Positions 1 through 10,937 of a DNA stretch of 64,000 bases are shown piece by piece. Origin of the DNA: Symbiodinium sp. CCMP2592 (taxonomy: Eukaryota > Sar > Dinophyceae > Suessiales > Symbiodiniaceae); NCBI GenBank assembly GCA_905221615.1, contig CAJNDT010005557.1, forward strand, positions 62,001-126,000, given 5' to 3'. The notes beneath the pieces are model-generated. The model ran no database searches. It worked only from the letters and a program-made list of their open reading frames with translations, and was not told where the DNA came from. A program made the position numbers and the translations under genes. The stretch's first letter is position 1. Every line of letters starts with the position of its first letter.

Positions 1-1439
1 CTTCTGTAAGCAATATGCGGCTCTAGGGTTTCTAACACATACATACATGTATATACATATATACGACTATTTCTGCTTGTGCTTAAGGACTTAGTTACTT
101 AGTGATTGTTTGTTGCAATGGAACTAGACAGGACAGGCAGCCAAACAGCACAGAACCGTCCTTCGTAATCCCAAAGGCCCGAACACCTGCAACACAAAAC
201 CCTGAGCAGCCCCAACCCTCCGAAAAGATGCGGTCTATCCTGGCCGAATAAAACCGCAATCCACCCATTATTGTAACTTGAAAACCCGTTTGCGTAGAGA
301 CCTGGGTCCGGGATGGGCTTCGCGAACCTGTGCGGATTGTCGTTGTTGGGGTTTCGAGCTATTAATTGGTTCTAGGCCGGGGCTTGAATCTGCGGTTGGA
401 TTGCAAAGTGTACTTGGGCTCAAGATAGGACGGGGAGTTTTAAATTAAAATGCCGACAGAGTGTACGATGATTTTGGGAGGCTTCGGTTTTTTGATCAGG
501 GCTAAAGGTTGCGGTTATAGGTTAGCAGGGCAGAAAGATACTTGTGATTAGGCCGGGTATGCATTGCAGAGCAAATTCGCAGGCTTGAAGGAACGTTTCG
601 GCAAAGGTTTAGGGGCATAGGGTTCGTAGGGTTTAGAAAGGACCAGAGGCCGAGAGATACATCTTGTTTACTGAAGTTTAAACCCAGCAGCATAATGTAG
701 ACGAGAAAGCCAGCAGCAGACTCCAGAACCCAATCTCGGGCAATCTGAGCAACCCCTACCTTCCCAAAGCCGGGCCTTCGCACATCCATCACTCGGAGGG
801 CTCGCACGAACAAGGCCATACACCAATGCTAAGAATGTGCCATGCCACCGATGCTATTCTGAGTTGCTGGACATAATTAGTGAATAACTATGCTATTGCT
901 TGACTTGGCACTAGCAGCACCACTGAAGAAGTGTTGAAACAACAAGAAGCATCGGCAATTCTCTCGCGGTGCTCACAAAAGAACTTTCCAGGCAGCACCA
1001 TTAAACTAACCCAACAAAGATAGCCGGATTCGCCCTTGGTCTCCTTGACGATGCTCCGAGTGTAGCCAGCAGATCTTGATTGAAGAATACGACGAACCAC
1101 CACTGTAGGCCTGCGGGGGGAACGATTCGCACGAAAGGATTAGGGTTTGTCGTTCAACTCTGCCGAGGATGCTACTGCGACTTCAACAACATGCAGCTGA
1201 TTGCCAGGAGACCACGGGCAAGCAAACGTCTTTTTGTCCAATGTTGAACAGGCACGGACTACTCCCGAAGCTCATGCGAAGCACACTATCTTGGCCTTCG
1301 CTCCGACCAATTAGGTAGGAGGCATGAGAGGTCCACAACATGTAACATAAAGATTGCAAGGTTCTGGACTCCATGAAGTATGCATACACTATTCTTGGTG
1401 TGTAACCTCCCCCTATCCTCCCCCTAAGTTCCCAGTAGA

Positions 1440-3292
1440 AAAACTCGCTCAGGCCCCCTCGCTGGGAGCTGCATACAAACAGCTTTTTGAAGCCTCAAAC
1501 TTCTTGAATGAATCGTTCGGATCGAAGCCAACATGAAGATCAAGGGCCTCAGATATTTGGTAATGTTGTTCAGTTCTGATCGGTTCGTGATTGTATGCAG
1601 GGTTCTTTGTCAGCAGAGATACAAGCTGCTTGATGGGCAAGAAGTTGGCCATCACGTCAACCTTCGTGGATCCACAGTAGGCAACCTTAGCGGCAATTCT
1701 CACAACAACTTATTAGAATGCACTCCGAACCATTCCACAATGAAGGTTTGAATCAACCTCAGCCTAGACACCTGGGGACTGTCCGGGGTTGCCTCCAAGA
1801 GCCCAAAGCCAGCTCGGGACCAGTAGGCCATGATCTTGTGCTTGGCCCCAGCTCGATTGAACTCGTGGATGAAAGCTTTGATCTCGAGCTCGTCCTACGG
1901 TACTTACACATCACAGCCCTTAGAAATATGTGTGGCAATATGTGCTCTGGCTTCCACATCGCGAACGGTCCTCGGTACGTGTCCCTGGCGGCTTCTCTCT
2001 CTTCGCTTTGGCTTTCGGATTGGGGTTCTTTGCCTTTGCTTTGGCCTTGGCCTTGGCTTTTGGGCGGGGTGAGTTTTCCTCCTCCTCTCCTTCTCCGTCC
2101 GGCTCCTTTTCCCCTTTCGAGATCTTAGCAGCCGGCCTTTTGCAGACCGGTCCTTTCTTCTTCATCGCCTTGGGCCACTCACTCCAATCCTCCTCCCAAT
2201 CATCCTCCCACTCCTTAGCAGACCACTCCTTGGAAGCTTTGGTTTTGGCACGTTTCAGCTTTCTTTTCGATGGCTGGGGATGCTCCTCCTCCTTCTCCTG
2301 TGGCTCCTGTGGCTCCTTCGAACCTTCCTCTGGCTCCTGCGAACCCTGTGGCTCCTTTGAACCCTGTGCCCCGTCTGCATCCTCCTGCTCCGAATCCCCT
2401 CGCTTGGCCTTGCCTTTGGCTCGTGCCTTCGCCTTCTTTCTCGCCTGCAAGCCCAGCTGATCTAGACGATCCACAACCTAAGCTGCAAGAAGTTCTGTAT
2501 GCTGAGCCCAATCCCTAAAGCCACCCTGATCGTGCAAGACGAGTCGCAGGAGCCATCTCCTGCTCAACTTGCACCAGCTGGGTGTCCATGGCATCCATCG
2601 CGGATCCTGAGGGGATTGGTTTGGTGGGCTTATAAGTTTCTATGTTGGATATATGCACATATATAAAACAATTTTAAGTATATAAATACATATATATATG
2701 ATATGTTTGTATGCAGGCATGTGTGTGTGTGTCCATCTGGTGTGTAGCCCTAGGTGTGTCATGTATGTCTATGATTACAGTTGTTTTCGTATTTACAAAG
2801 ATGTACTATGTTGAAATAATGTAGACATATATAAGCACATAAAATGGCACATACTTGTGCAGATAGATAGATAGGTAGATAGGTAGATAGACACATAGAA
2901 AGATATATGCGTGAGTATCCTTTTGGCCTGCATGTATGCGTGTGCGGGCCCTTTTCCTGTTGTGTGAGGAGACGGGGCGGGAGAGGGGTGTAATTGCCTA
3001 TATGAAAGCCTCTACACGATTGCAGATCCTTATCACTCCTATGCCTGTGCAATGGCAAACTCGTGATTTGATAGCTTATTTGTTATGCTTCTTGTTTGGT
3101 GTGTACGTGTCCATCGGTGAACAATATTGCAGCTTTTGTTGAGTTGCATACCTAGATATATACATATATGCAACATGCACAGATGATGTGAGTGTGTGTA
3201 TGTATATATATATATATATATAGACAATGCATCTATGCCAGTAACTGAGCAAATTACATAACTACGTAGTGACTGTATTTTGGAAATATGTG

Positions 3293-3324
<32 letters not shown>

Positions 3325-5383
3325 GATAGTATATATTTATTTAACCATATGTGCATATAAAACCCCGGGGATGTCTTTTTCAGCCAAATGCGAGTGCATA
3401 CACACATCATTTGCAAGAATACTTCATGCTGTAATTTCATAAAATGTATCTGAATGACCTTTGGGCCTTTGGGATAATACCGGCAATATGTTTATGTGTC
3501 TGTATGCAGGCATGCACCTCATGTGTTTATGCATATATATATATATATGTATGGGTGCTTGCAACATATGCATACTGTGTAATGTATACGTACATGTGCA
3601 TGTGTATGTTTACATGTAGATGCGTATGTAAAGGTGGGTTCGTGTAATTATGTGGTGGGATTGACTCTATGGGCTATAAAATTGTTGGCGTATTTATCTT
3701 TTCAATTCATCACTATTTACAGTGTATGTAACCGCCCAACACTACAACCGTAAGAATGTCCGAATCGAAGAAAAGAACTGAACCCCGAATAGTCTGATCA
3801 AGAAACCCGCAGCAGCCGGAGCCGACACCTGTGCCGCCTCTTCAGCTGCCTGCTTTTTCTCGGCAATCCTCGGATAGGAGAATCGAAACTATGCGAACAC
3901 ACCCTTCGACAAACGACTCCCAAAGCTTGCACAGATATGACTCGACCCCCAAATAGAGATGAGCCACCGTGCTCGGATGCTGGCAATCTGCTGCTCCAAC
4001 ATACGACGTTTCATATCTCGGGCTGCTTCAATACCACCCGTCACAACACAGTCATCATCGTCATCCACAGGAACCGCTGCGGCACGGGGAGCTGGCTTCG
4101 TTTTCGCAGCCGTGGCCACCAAAACTTTTTCCACAACTTCCCCACCCTCTTCCTTTCTTTCTTCCTCATCATCATCATCACCATGATCCCCGCCCTCGTG
4201 CCCGTCGGCGGCAGGCACATCCAGCTCTGGATAAGCTGCCTCGCAGAAAAGCAAAGACAATCCCGGACACAACAATGATGTGGCAACAAGCATCATGAGC
4301 CCCTACAATAAATTCAATTCCTGCCTTCGCTCCGAAGGCGGCCACGATATGGCGATACGTGATATCCTTGGGTGGTTGGAAGCTTTGGCAACCACCTACC
4401 AAAATGACAGTGGCCTAATTCATGCATGAAGTCTTAACTGCTACTGAGATTCCCGGGATGCTCGGTCACTGACAAACTGCTTCTTGCACATTGACAGCAG
4501 GCTTTTAATGTGCTTCGCATCCGAATGACAAGTAGCCATGACTGCATCTGGCAAGCGAAAGCTTTCAGGCAACTTGGGAGGTCTCCCTGCTGCGGCAGCC
4601 CGGCGCTTTTCCTTGGCCTCGTAGTACTTATGCCACAAAGCAGAAAGTTCCGAAACCAAAACCTCAATACTCGGGATTTTCAAGCTCCGTGCAGCTAGCA
4701 TCTGCACCATGATAGGTTTCAGAAACATATCGTTGGCGACAGCCGTAGCTTGGATGCAAACCGGGCTTTTTTCGCCTTCCGGAGGCAGAACCAACCCTTT
4801 TGCTCCTTCCTCCATGAGTCTCTCTTTCACCTCAGGATTCTGATGCCATGCTGCAGCCAAGCCCACCAGTAACACCTCCTGAACCTCGCGATCCATGGCC
4901 CACCACGTGTGACTGTCTCGGGCCCACAAAATCTCAAATGCAGCAGATCACAGACCCATTGTGACAACAGTGCTTTTCATCAGATCGTGTTGCACTCGCA
5001 CATGCTGCACAAAGTAATGTGAAGCGAAACGAGAAATCAACAGTTTGCGGGGCTGGGCACACCTGTACCTCGGAGCCATCCATGACGAATGAGAGGGCAG
5101 CAGCCCATGGCAAATGTTGCTGCTGATTGCAGAAGCTGCTTGTTTGCTTCTCGATGCGAATCCAAACTGCTGCGATGCCAGCTGTCTTTCTATCAACCGA
5201 AGTTCCAGAAACCTAACTAGTGTGATATGACCTCTCTATGAACCGAGTAACCCAAACCCCTAAGTGCCTTGTAATGCCTTGATCCGGATCGTCGGCGAGT
5301 CGTCGCAGGGCTGTTTGTGGCCTGAAGTAGAGGCGATCTTGGATGGGATAATGGGGGTTCGGACACGGTTCGGGCGGTATATC
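1440..5383 (-). CDS. multi-exon gene, unrecognised acidic/Lys-rich protein
   Basis: Minus-strand gene whose exons (listed separately) join mostly in phase with GT-AG or GC-AG borders. The chain contains an N-terminal globular part, an Asp/Glu-rich stretch, an Ala-rich coiled coil, a basic K-A-K-A-K region, and a final globular part (D-E-L-E-I-K-A-F-I-H-E-F; M-A-Y-W-S-R-A-G-F). I do not recognise a domain. Acidic-then-basic low-complexity composition and a K-R-P-A-A motif are, from memory, common in Symbiodiniaceae nuclear proteins, so a nuclear or chromatin role is possible but is inference only. The true start and stop are not found. Bases 1-1,440 contain several short open minus-strand stretches (near 502-819, 888-1,103, 1,183-1,389) that may be its 3' exons. 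Confidence 0.7.
1599..1685 (-). CDS. gene-1 exon VAYCGSTKVDVMANFLPIKQ
   Basis: Twenty-nine codons, phase 0 to 0, acceptor CTAAG|GTT, GC donor CCT|GCATAC. Frame continues open to about 1,449 (F-E-A-S-K-S-C-L-Y-A-A-P-S-E), probably the next exon. Confidence 0.75.
1772..1894 (-). CDS. gene-1 exon DELEIKAFIHEFNRAGAKHK
   Basis: Forty-one codons, phase 0 to 0, acceptor CGTAG|GAC, strong donor CAG|GTGTCT. Ends M-A-Y-W-S-R-A-G-F-G-L-L-E-A. Confidence 0.8.
1979..2477 (-). CDS. gene-1 basic KAK-rich exon
   Basis: About 166 codons, acceptor CTTAG|GTT. Composition: Lys/Ala/Glu/Gln/Pro; contains V-C-K-R-P-A-A-K and ends in six K-A repeats and K-N-P-N-P-K-A-K-A-K. The 3' border (ACAC|GTACCG) does not phase with the next exon; a GC donor inside the K-A repeats would. 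The upstream bases 2,530-2,600 are also open (M-D-A-M-D-T-Q-L-V-Q-V-E-Q-E-M-A) and could be an extra exon. Confidence 0.72.
2600..3740. other. gene-1 intron with microsatellites
   Basis: AT-rich stretch full of TA and CATA runs (2,640-2,720; 3,195-3,222; 3,300-3,323; 3,533-3,550), with the tetranucleotide GATA/GGTA near 2,860-2,900. No coding sequence seen; open frames here are Ile/Tyr/Cys shadows. Confidence 0.7.
3784..3868 (-). CDS. gene-1 exon IAEKKQAAEEAAQVSAPAAA
   Basis: Acceptor CCGAG|G, donor GGG|GTTCAG, in phase with both neighbours. Ala/Glu/Lys-rich helix then G-F-L-I-R-L-F-G. Confidence 0.78.
3947..4239 (-). CDS. gene-1 exon with acidic stretch and helical end
   Basis: Acceptor TGCGAG|GCA, donor TGGGG|GTCGAG. 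Contains two Asp/Glu-rich runs (one D-D-D-D-E-E-E-R-K-E-E-G-G-E) and ends M-K-R-R-M-L-E-Q-Q-I-A-S-I-R-A-R-W. Confidence 0.78.
4307..4395 (-). CDS. gene-1 exon GCQSFQPPKDITYRHIVAAF
   Basis: Acceptor TTGGTAG|GT, donor ATT|GTAGGG, completes the Ser codon split by the previous exon. The two flanking introns are only 74 and 67 nt. Confidence 0.7.
4470..4932 (-). CDS. gene-1 large exon (ILWARDSHTWWAMDREVQEV...)
   Basis: About 154 codons, acceptor TTTGAG|ATT, donor GTCA|GTGACC, phase 0 to 1. Helical, with conserved-looking V-L-V-S-E-L-S-A-L-W-H-K-Y-Y-E-A-K-E-K. An in-frame TGA at 4,948-4,950 lies in the preceding 136-nt intron, so it is not a break. Confidence 0.75.
5069..5212 (-). CDS. gene-1 exon, ends in FVMDGSE
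   Basis: Forty-eight codons, acceptor GTTAG|GTT, donor GAG|GTACAGG, phase 0 to 0. Upstream, 5,217-5,383 is open in the same frame (Q-D-R-L-Y-F-R-P-Q-T-A-L-R-R-L) and is probably coding too, but a TAG separates the two. Confidence 0.6.
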
Positions 5384-5389
5384 TTATGG

Positions 5390-6050
5390 GTTTAAGGGAA
5401 GATGCCCTGAGGAAGTTGTTGGCTGTTCACGAGGGCTATTCCTAAAATCCGACCGCTTTCAACCCATCAAAAAAAACAATTTATAAACCCCTTTACGGCC
5501 GCTTTACGGGGAAATCCAGATTTCAGGAAGAGGCTGGATTTAAGTGGCCGCTAGGATCTACAGGAGGGGTTTAGGGTTTAGGGGTTTAGGGTTTTTGGTT
5601 TAGGGAATAAGAAATTGGCTATGAATCCCGGCAGCTTAGAGAAACAGCACTTAGCATTATAGTGGCTGAACTGTACTGCAAATAATTTGGGAATACGACG
5701 ACGACTACTACAGTCATTACTAATTCTACTGAAAATGGCAATAGTAACAACAGTGGTATTCGAAATAGCACTTCGTCACAGTAACGATGATGATGATGAT
5801 GATGGTAGCAAGTAACAGTAGTAATAACCCGTAATAAAACTCACGTAAGACTACTACTACTACGGATGGACCACAATAATAATAACAATAATAATGACAA
5901 TAATGATAATAATGATAATCGTAGTATTACTAAAATAGTAACAGCAACGAAGCTAGTAGTGATAGAACCATGAACCATGAATAATCACAACACGGTGGCG
6001 AGGTTTAAACATGCGGCTTTTTCAAAAAAACACAAACAGCTATTTCGTAT
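5390..6050. repeat. TTTAGGG-like patches and decayed trinucleotide tract
   Basis: 5,560-5,605 is TTTAGGG-like. 5,695-5,985 is a decayed mix of GAC, TAC, AAT and GATGAT units. No coding sequence seen. Confidence 0.7.
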
Positions 6051-6486
6051 TACCTGCGTGAGAGTCAGGCCCGGGACGCCGGGTGGATTTGCGATGTCGA
6101 ACCGTGTGAACCCCTAAACCCTAAACCCTTACAGTAAACCCCTGAACCCTAAACCAAACCCTTAAACCCTTAAACCCTAAACCCTTTAAAACCTAGACCC
6201 TAAATGTTTCAAACAAAACTCTTGCACTAAAACGGGACCCTTGGGTTTAGGGGTCTTAGAGTCTAGCCTAACTCCGAATAACCTACGATTTTAAGGACTC
6301 TTGTAAGGAAATCATAATAAGGAGCCCTAAAAAGGTATGTTATTCAGGGTTAGGGTCTAGGGGTTAGGGGTTTCGGGTTTAGGGTTTCGGGCCCCAAGTG
6401 TGCCAAAGGATCCAATAACAAGATAGTTGGGTTTAGGAGTTTAGGACAGTAGCTTTATGGGAGTTTCCGAAATTCTCCAACCCGGC

Positions 6487-6594
6487 CTTGTTTTCGTTTG
6501 GACAGTCGATCACCGGACAAAGTGCGAGGAAAAAGCGGCACTTGCTGACGTACGCTGGGATACTCTTGATGGCACTGGCCTGCTGGAGGCTATC
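6487..6594 (-). CDS. WYDYF-family exon SAIKSIPAYVSKCRFFLALC
   Basis: Thirty-six codons, phase 0 in (CTGAG|GAT) and 0 out through GC donor AAG|GCCGGG. Confidence 0.83.
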
Positions 6595-9440
6595 CTCAGC
6601 TGGCGAGTTTTTATACCAGCCAAAAACCCAACATTCAAGCTGAAGCTTGCACACAAGTTTCTAGACAGTTTACCAAATCAGATACTAAGTATCCACTTCA
6701 TCCGCGCAGAAGAAGCGATGCTCCAGCTGTGGACATGAAAAGTAGTCGTACCAGAAGAACAGGGGCTGCTCTTGAAAGTCCTGGAAAGCCAAAAAAATGT
6801 GGTCTATAAGGGGTCTTTGGTTTAGGGTCTCTCGAAAACCCGGAAATCTTGGGGTTTAGTGTTCAAGGTTCAGGCTATTGTGTTAAGGGCCCGGGTTCAG
6901 GCCCTAGAAGGTACGAAAGAGTCCTTGAGACCTTGGTAGCAGGGCCTCTCGTTTACAGTTCTCGGAGCCTCGGAAGTTGCGTGTAGGGCTGCCGGTTTAG
7001 GGCTTATCTAGGATACCCAGTAACCTAAGAATAAAAAGGCCTCTCTTTTTGGTATTGGGTAACTTTATAAGGAACCTAGGACTACAAAAAGGGAATAAGG
7101 GTACTACTGGGCATCCTAGTTATCCTAGTTATGGTTTAGGGCAACACTCAGGGATTCGAGGGGGAGTTGGGTTGAGGGTATCACCTTGAGGCTCGGGAAA
7201 CCTATCATGAAGCTAATGAGGCATGAACTCTAACCCAAGTGTAACTTCTCTGTCTAGTGTCGCCTAGGTCTTACAGAACTGGTAACCTGCCTGCAAAACC
7301 TTAAACCCCTAAATCCTAAAACCCAAAGCCTTTAATCCTAAATACCAACCCCAAAACTCAACACACCAAAACCCTACACCCAAGACCCTAAACCTAGAGC
7401 CGTAGGATCTGAGGCCAGTCCTGCGTTGGAACCGGCTTGGCCGTTTGCACCAACGCTTCTGTCCTAGGTTCCCCAGTGTCCCCTTGACAAGAATTGTACA
7501 CTCTTTCCTGGTATTCAAGCTTAATAAGGGAACCCTGCAATAAAAAAGGGCAAAAGGGTATTACCGGGGAACCGAGCGTCACAAGGTCCAAGGGGAGAGA
7601 CCAACGCGTGCTCAAAATCCGCTTCAAGGCATTCTGCAAGATGCTCCTTCGCTGTCCGACTCATAGGCACTAGAAGCACTTTGTCGCAGTTGGGAAAAGG
7701 CATTGCAGTAAGCCGAACGGCTAAAGCTGACAAACTCAGCTTATACGTATCATATGGGTAAGGCCTGCTTACAACTCTCTCTATAGTGCGTGCGCAATTG
7801 GCCGCTATTGCATTAACTTTTAAGCCCCTTCGATCAAAACAGATGGACGAGATTGAACGACCCCCTGAGGCTGGGTTAATAATCCATAACAGAGCTGAAA
7901 AAACATGCAGCAGCAACCAGACGGTGTTTTCCAGGTTCTACAAGGGTTTTAGCGATTTCTGGTTAACATGACGTGGTAGATGGTTTTAGGGTATATGATG
8001 CTGTAGCAAGAAGATGCTATAAGCTGAGGAATAGATGGGAACAGCTTTCCTTCGTATTCAAGCGACAAGTACTGCCAAGGCTCACTTGAAACGAAAAGTG
8101 CGACAGTGTATGACATTAGGACTAATCACTCAGGGTTCCAATGCCTAAGGGTGCCCTTTTTGGTTTAAAGGGGGTTACAACGGAACCGAAACCCTCAAAA
8201 AGGGAATAAGGCCCTGCTCTGGGTCCTAGAATATTACCAAGGCTCATCTGCCTGAAGTCAGGGTCCGGGTGCTGTTTGGCAAGCCACCTCGGGTCCCAGC
8301 CCCCGCTCAGCAATGCAGTTTTCAACTGCAGGAGTTTATGAGGGTTTGAAGCTATGAGGTAACAACAAAGGTACCACTCTTCCCAAAAGATCGGATTTCA
8401 CAAAGAAGCCGCACAATGGTATCCGTTCATTTTCATAAGGACACCCAGCCCGCGGTTAAATAGGCAAACAGATACTAATCGAAAACCATAGACAACGACT
8501 ACAAAAGCAAGTGCCTCTAGAAAAGCCAGGTAAAAACACACAGAATCTTGATTGAAAAAACCCTAAACCCTAAACCCTAAAACCCTAAACCCTAAACCAA
8601 AAACCTAGCGTATATCTCGAACGGGGCCGCTGGTGTGATATGAAGGCTGCTCTCCCGAGGTCGTCCGTGAAGGTCACGAGCTCCCCTCGCGCCTTCAACA
8701 AGAGCGTAATATACTTGGAAGGGCAGGGGACTTAGTAAGTAGGTTATAAGTAGGGTTATAACTGGGGTAACTCTATTTAGGGTACTTATAACTCTACTTA
8801 TAACCTACTTGCTAAGTCCCCTGCCATTCCAAGTAGGGGACTTGTCTTTCAGAATAGGGTTTTGGGGGTATACTATACTTTATTTATAAGAAGGCACCCC
8901 AACATGGAATGTGTAGTTCTTTGGGCCTCTATATCCGCGAACCCGGCAATGCCATTGGTTCAGAGTGCAGGGTTTAGGCATTGTAGCAACAAAAGGAAGT
9001 ACAATGATGGAGACTGTAATATAGGGGCCTTGTAGGTGAATAGGGTTTTGGGGGGGATATTATACCATAATGATAGTGAGGAACCGTCAAATCGTATTGG
9101 CAAATATTTGGGCCCCCTTGTTTGCTACATCCTTGAAGGCCTCCAAAATTTCATGGACCCTTAGGGCAACAGACCCTGAAAGCAATCCCCTGGTATCCAG
9201 CCTTCAACTTTTCGTGCGGCTCGATCCTCGTCATGTTCAGCAAGAAGTCTGAGCTGACAGTGTACATTGGGAAGAGCGCTGGAAAAGCCTGAGCTAGCCG
9301 ATGGTGGACAACCACACCTCTTGATGTCGTGGAAAATCCCCCTGTTCGAGAGTGTTCGAAGCAGCAGTACGAGGGGGAGTCAGAGGAACAGGCACAGGAG
9401 ACGTAGTAGAAGGAGCAGCAGCAGCCGTGGCTGCTCCACC
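6487..9440 (-). CDS. W-Y-D-Y-F-S-C-P-Q family protein, multi-exon gene
   Basis: Minus-strand gene for a protein type I recognise from Symbiodiniaceae genomes as a large multicopy family of unknown function. Order: an Ala/Thr/Pro-rich leader (about 9,333-9,440), M-Y-T-V-S-S-D-F-L-L-N-M-T, then R-G-E-L-V-T-F...A-A-F-I-S-H-Q|W-L-A-K-Q-H-P-D-P, then L-F-F-W-Y-D-Y-F-S-C-P-Q, then I-P-A-Y-V-S-K-C-R-F-F-L-A-L-C-P. A strand-loop-strand fold with S-H-Q-W and W-Y-D suggests TIR/HET-like architecture (inference). Exons between 8,238 and 6,780 and 3' of 6,487 are missing; a segment at 6,054-6,112 (T-R-F-D-I-A-N-P-P-G-V-P-G, donor CAG|GTAATA) and the ORF at 7,600-7,916 may belong. Confidence 0.72.
6697..6780 (-). 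CDS. WYDYF-family exon PLFFWYDYFSCPQLEHRFFC
   Basis: Twenty-eight codons, acceptor TTTCCAG|GAC after a T-run, donor GAA|GTGGAT, phase 0 to 0. Confidence 0.85.
7600..7916 (-). CDS. open segment, possible exon of the WYDYF-family gene
   Basis: About 100 open codons starting with a hydrophobic stretch, then F-D-R-R-G-L-K-V-N-A-I-A-A-N-C-A-R-T-I and E-H-L-A-E-C-L-E-A-D-F-E-H-A-L-V. Codon use is more AT-rich than in nearby exons. The 3' part runs into an inverted-repeat element. No family recognised. Confidence 0.45.
8238..8287 (-). CDS. WYDYF-family exon WLAKQHPDPDFRQMSL
   Basis: Acceptor CCCGAG|G, donor CTTG|GTAATA. W-L-x-x-x-H-P-D-P is the family's most constant motif. Confidence 0.8.
8631..8692 (-). 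CDS. WYDYF-family exon ARGELVTFTDDLGRAAFISH
   Basis: Acceptor TTGAAG|GCG, GC donor CACCA|GCGGCC; the split Gln is completed by the next exon to give S-H-Q-W. Confidence 0.8.
8711..8838. mobile_element. family A element, variant arms
   Basis: Arms GGAAGGGCAGGGGACTTAGT and a matching complement; both arms carry the same changes relative to 12,599. Confidence 0.75.
9202..9288 (-). CDS. WYDYF-family exon FPMYTVSSDFLLNMTRIEPH
   Basis: Acceptor CTCAG|GCT (a second one ten bases on is possible); GC donor AAG|GCTGGA joins K|A-R-G-E-L of the next exon. Confidence 0.7.
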
Positions 9441-9550
9441 CACACTACCACTACCACTATTGCAAGCACACTACTTATCTTTCACCTGTCACTGGCTTCT
9501 TGGATAAATCTTACTCCTGTCTGTAAAAACGTAGAGAACAATGACAACTA

Positions 9551-9716
9551 CGGTTGATGATATCAATCCTGCATTACCCAAAATAAGGAAGAAACCATAA
9601 TTCCCATAGTTTAGGGTCATTAAGGTAATGCAGGATTGCATTACCTTAAGGACCCTAAACTCTGGGAATTATGGTTTCTTCCTTATTATGGGTAATGCAG
9701 GATTTATATCATCAAC
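9551..9716. mobile_element. inverted-repeat element, family K
   Basis: GTTGATGATATCAATCCTGC ... GGATTTATATCATCAACC, almost perfect hairpin of about 80-base arms. Other copies 11,371-11,520, 38,124-38,226, 51,995-52,195. Confidence 0.8.
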
Positions 9717-9734
9717 CATTAGTAAATCATTGTC

Positions 9735-9838
9735 CTCGGAATACAATATGGTACGTAATATGCCTGCAAGCATAGACGCACCGTCTCTGTGGCCAGAGTG
9801 TGTGGCAAAAACTGCGAGACCGTACGCAGTAGAATATG
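9735..9838 (-). CDS. candidate exon STAYGLAVFATHSGHRDGAS
   Basis: Acceptor is a telomere-like TTTAG|G, GC donor GCAG|GCATAT. It joins the 9,890-9,980 segment in phase (D-P-G then V-T-H-T-Y). Confidence 0.55.
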
Positions 9839-9873
9839 TGTGGGTCACCCTAAACCCTAAACCAACACTTAAC

Positions 9874-9980
9874 CCTGGGTCATGCCAGGCGGCGTCTGCA
9901 CCATCGGGCAGCGATTTCGCATAGATCTCCAGTGGCGTTGCTGGCTTCCCGGCAACACAGCAGGCCATGGGCTCGAACAA
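9874..9980 (-). CDS. candidate exon EPMACCVAGKPATPLEIYAK
   Basis: Acceptor CTTTAG|TTG, donor CCAGG|GTTAAG; ends S-L-P-D-G-A-D-A-A-W-H-D-P. Unrecognised; may precede the WYDYF-family gene or be separate. Confidence 0.6.
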
Positions 9981-10503
9981 CTAAAGTAGGGCCTTAATAA
10001 TTAGAATAGGGCTTTGGGTTCCTTTGGGTTTATTGTGGTTCCTACTAAAGGGGTCTATAAGTGCGACTAGAAGGGCCATTATGGGGGTTTGATGGAGGGG
10101 CCTTAATAATTAGAATGGGGTTTGGGGTTCCTTTATGAAATGTTGATAATAAGGAACCAAGGAATAATATAGGCTAATAGGTCATTAGCTCGGCTTCTAT
10201 ACTAAATTAATTATGGGGGAGCCTGAAAAGCAGGACCGGGGTCCAAAACTTCCCCCCCCCCGAGAACTCCTGCACCTCTACGGTGCAGCCTATTAATTAA
10301 AGTGGTTTGGGCCCTAAGGCTTGGTTCCTGAACCCTGTGTTCCAAACCCTAAACTCTGAAAGCCCAACCCTGAACCTTGATTGCTTAGGTACTGCCCCCT
10401 TGCAGTAAGAGTCTACAATAGGGCTACTATTGAGGTACTAATATATCTATATTATCAGTATTATTCAACTATTACTGAGTGTGGGCCGTACCCAATTGAT
10501 TGC

Positions 10504-10751
10504 CCTAAACCCTAAACCCTAAACCCTAAATCCCCAAACCGTAAAACCCTGAAAACCCCTAAACCCTAAACCCTAAACCCCCAAACCGTAAAACCCTAGA
10601 ACCCCGAGCCCGAACCCGACTCTACCCCTCGGTGAGCCTCGAAGCGAGCCGGCTCTCTGGTTCGGATCGGAAGTTACTTCGGGAGGGTCTGGGGTTTAGG
10701 GTTTAGGGTTTAGGGTTTAGGGTTTAGGGTTTAGGGTTTAGGGCTTAGGAT
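10504..10751. repeat. telomere-like arrays facing each other
   Basis: CCCTAAA units (10,504-10,616) then, after about 75 bp of other sequence, TTTAGGG units (10,694-10,751). Confidence 0.9.
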
Positions 10752-10789
10752 TTGGGGTTTAGGGGACACCGAAACTTGTTCAACAACAC

Positions 10790-10937
10790 CTACTTAAGGA
10801 ATGCGCCATAAACTTCGGAAGGCTAAGGCTGACGTACTGCATGGAGAGACAATAAAGATACGAGCTTGCATAAACCCTTGGCGTTGTATAGAAAAGACAA
10901 TTCCTAAGTATCGTCCATCCATAATATGCTCAAGATA
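10790..10937 (-). CDS. candidate exon GAYLEHIMDGRYLGIVFSIQ
   Basis: About 50 open codons to a TAA, AT-rich codon use like the 7.6-7.9-kb segment. Unrecognised. Confidence 0.4.

Noticed and set aside
10504..10751. True chromosome end or telomere fusion
   Set aside because: Facing CCCTAAA/TTTAGGG arrays are short and one of many scattered patches on both strands, so an interstitial origin is more likely than a fusion point.
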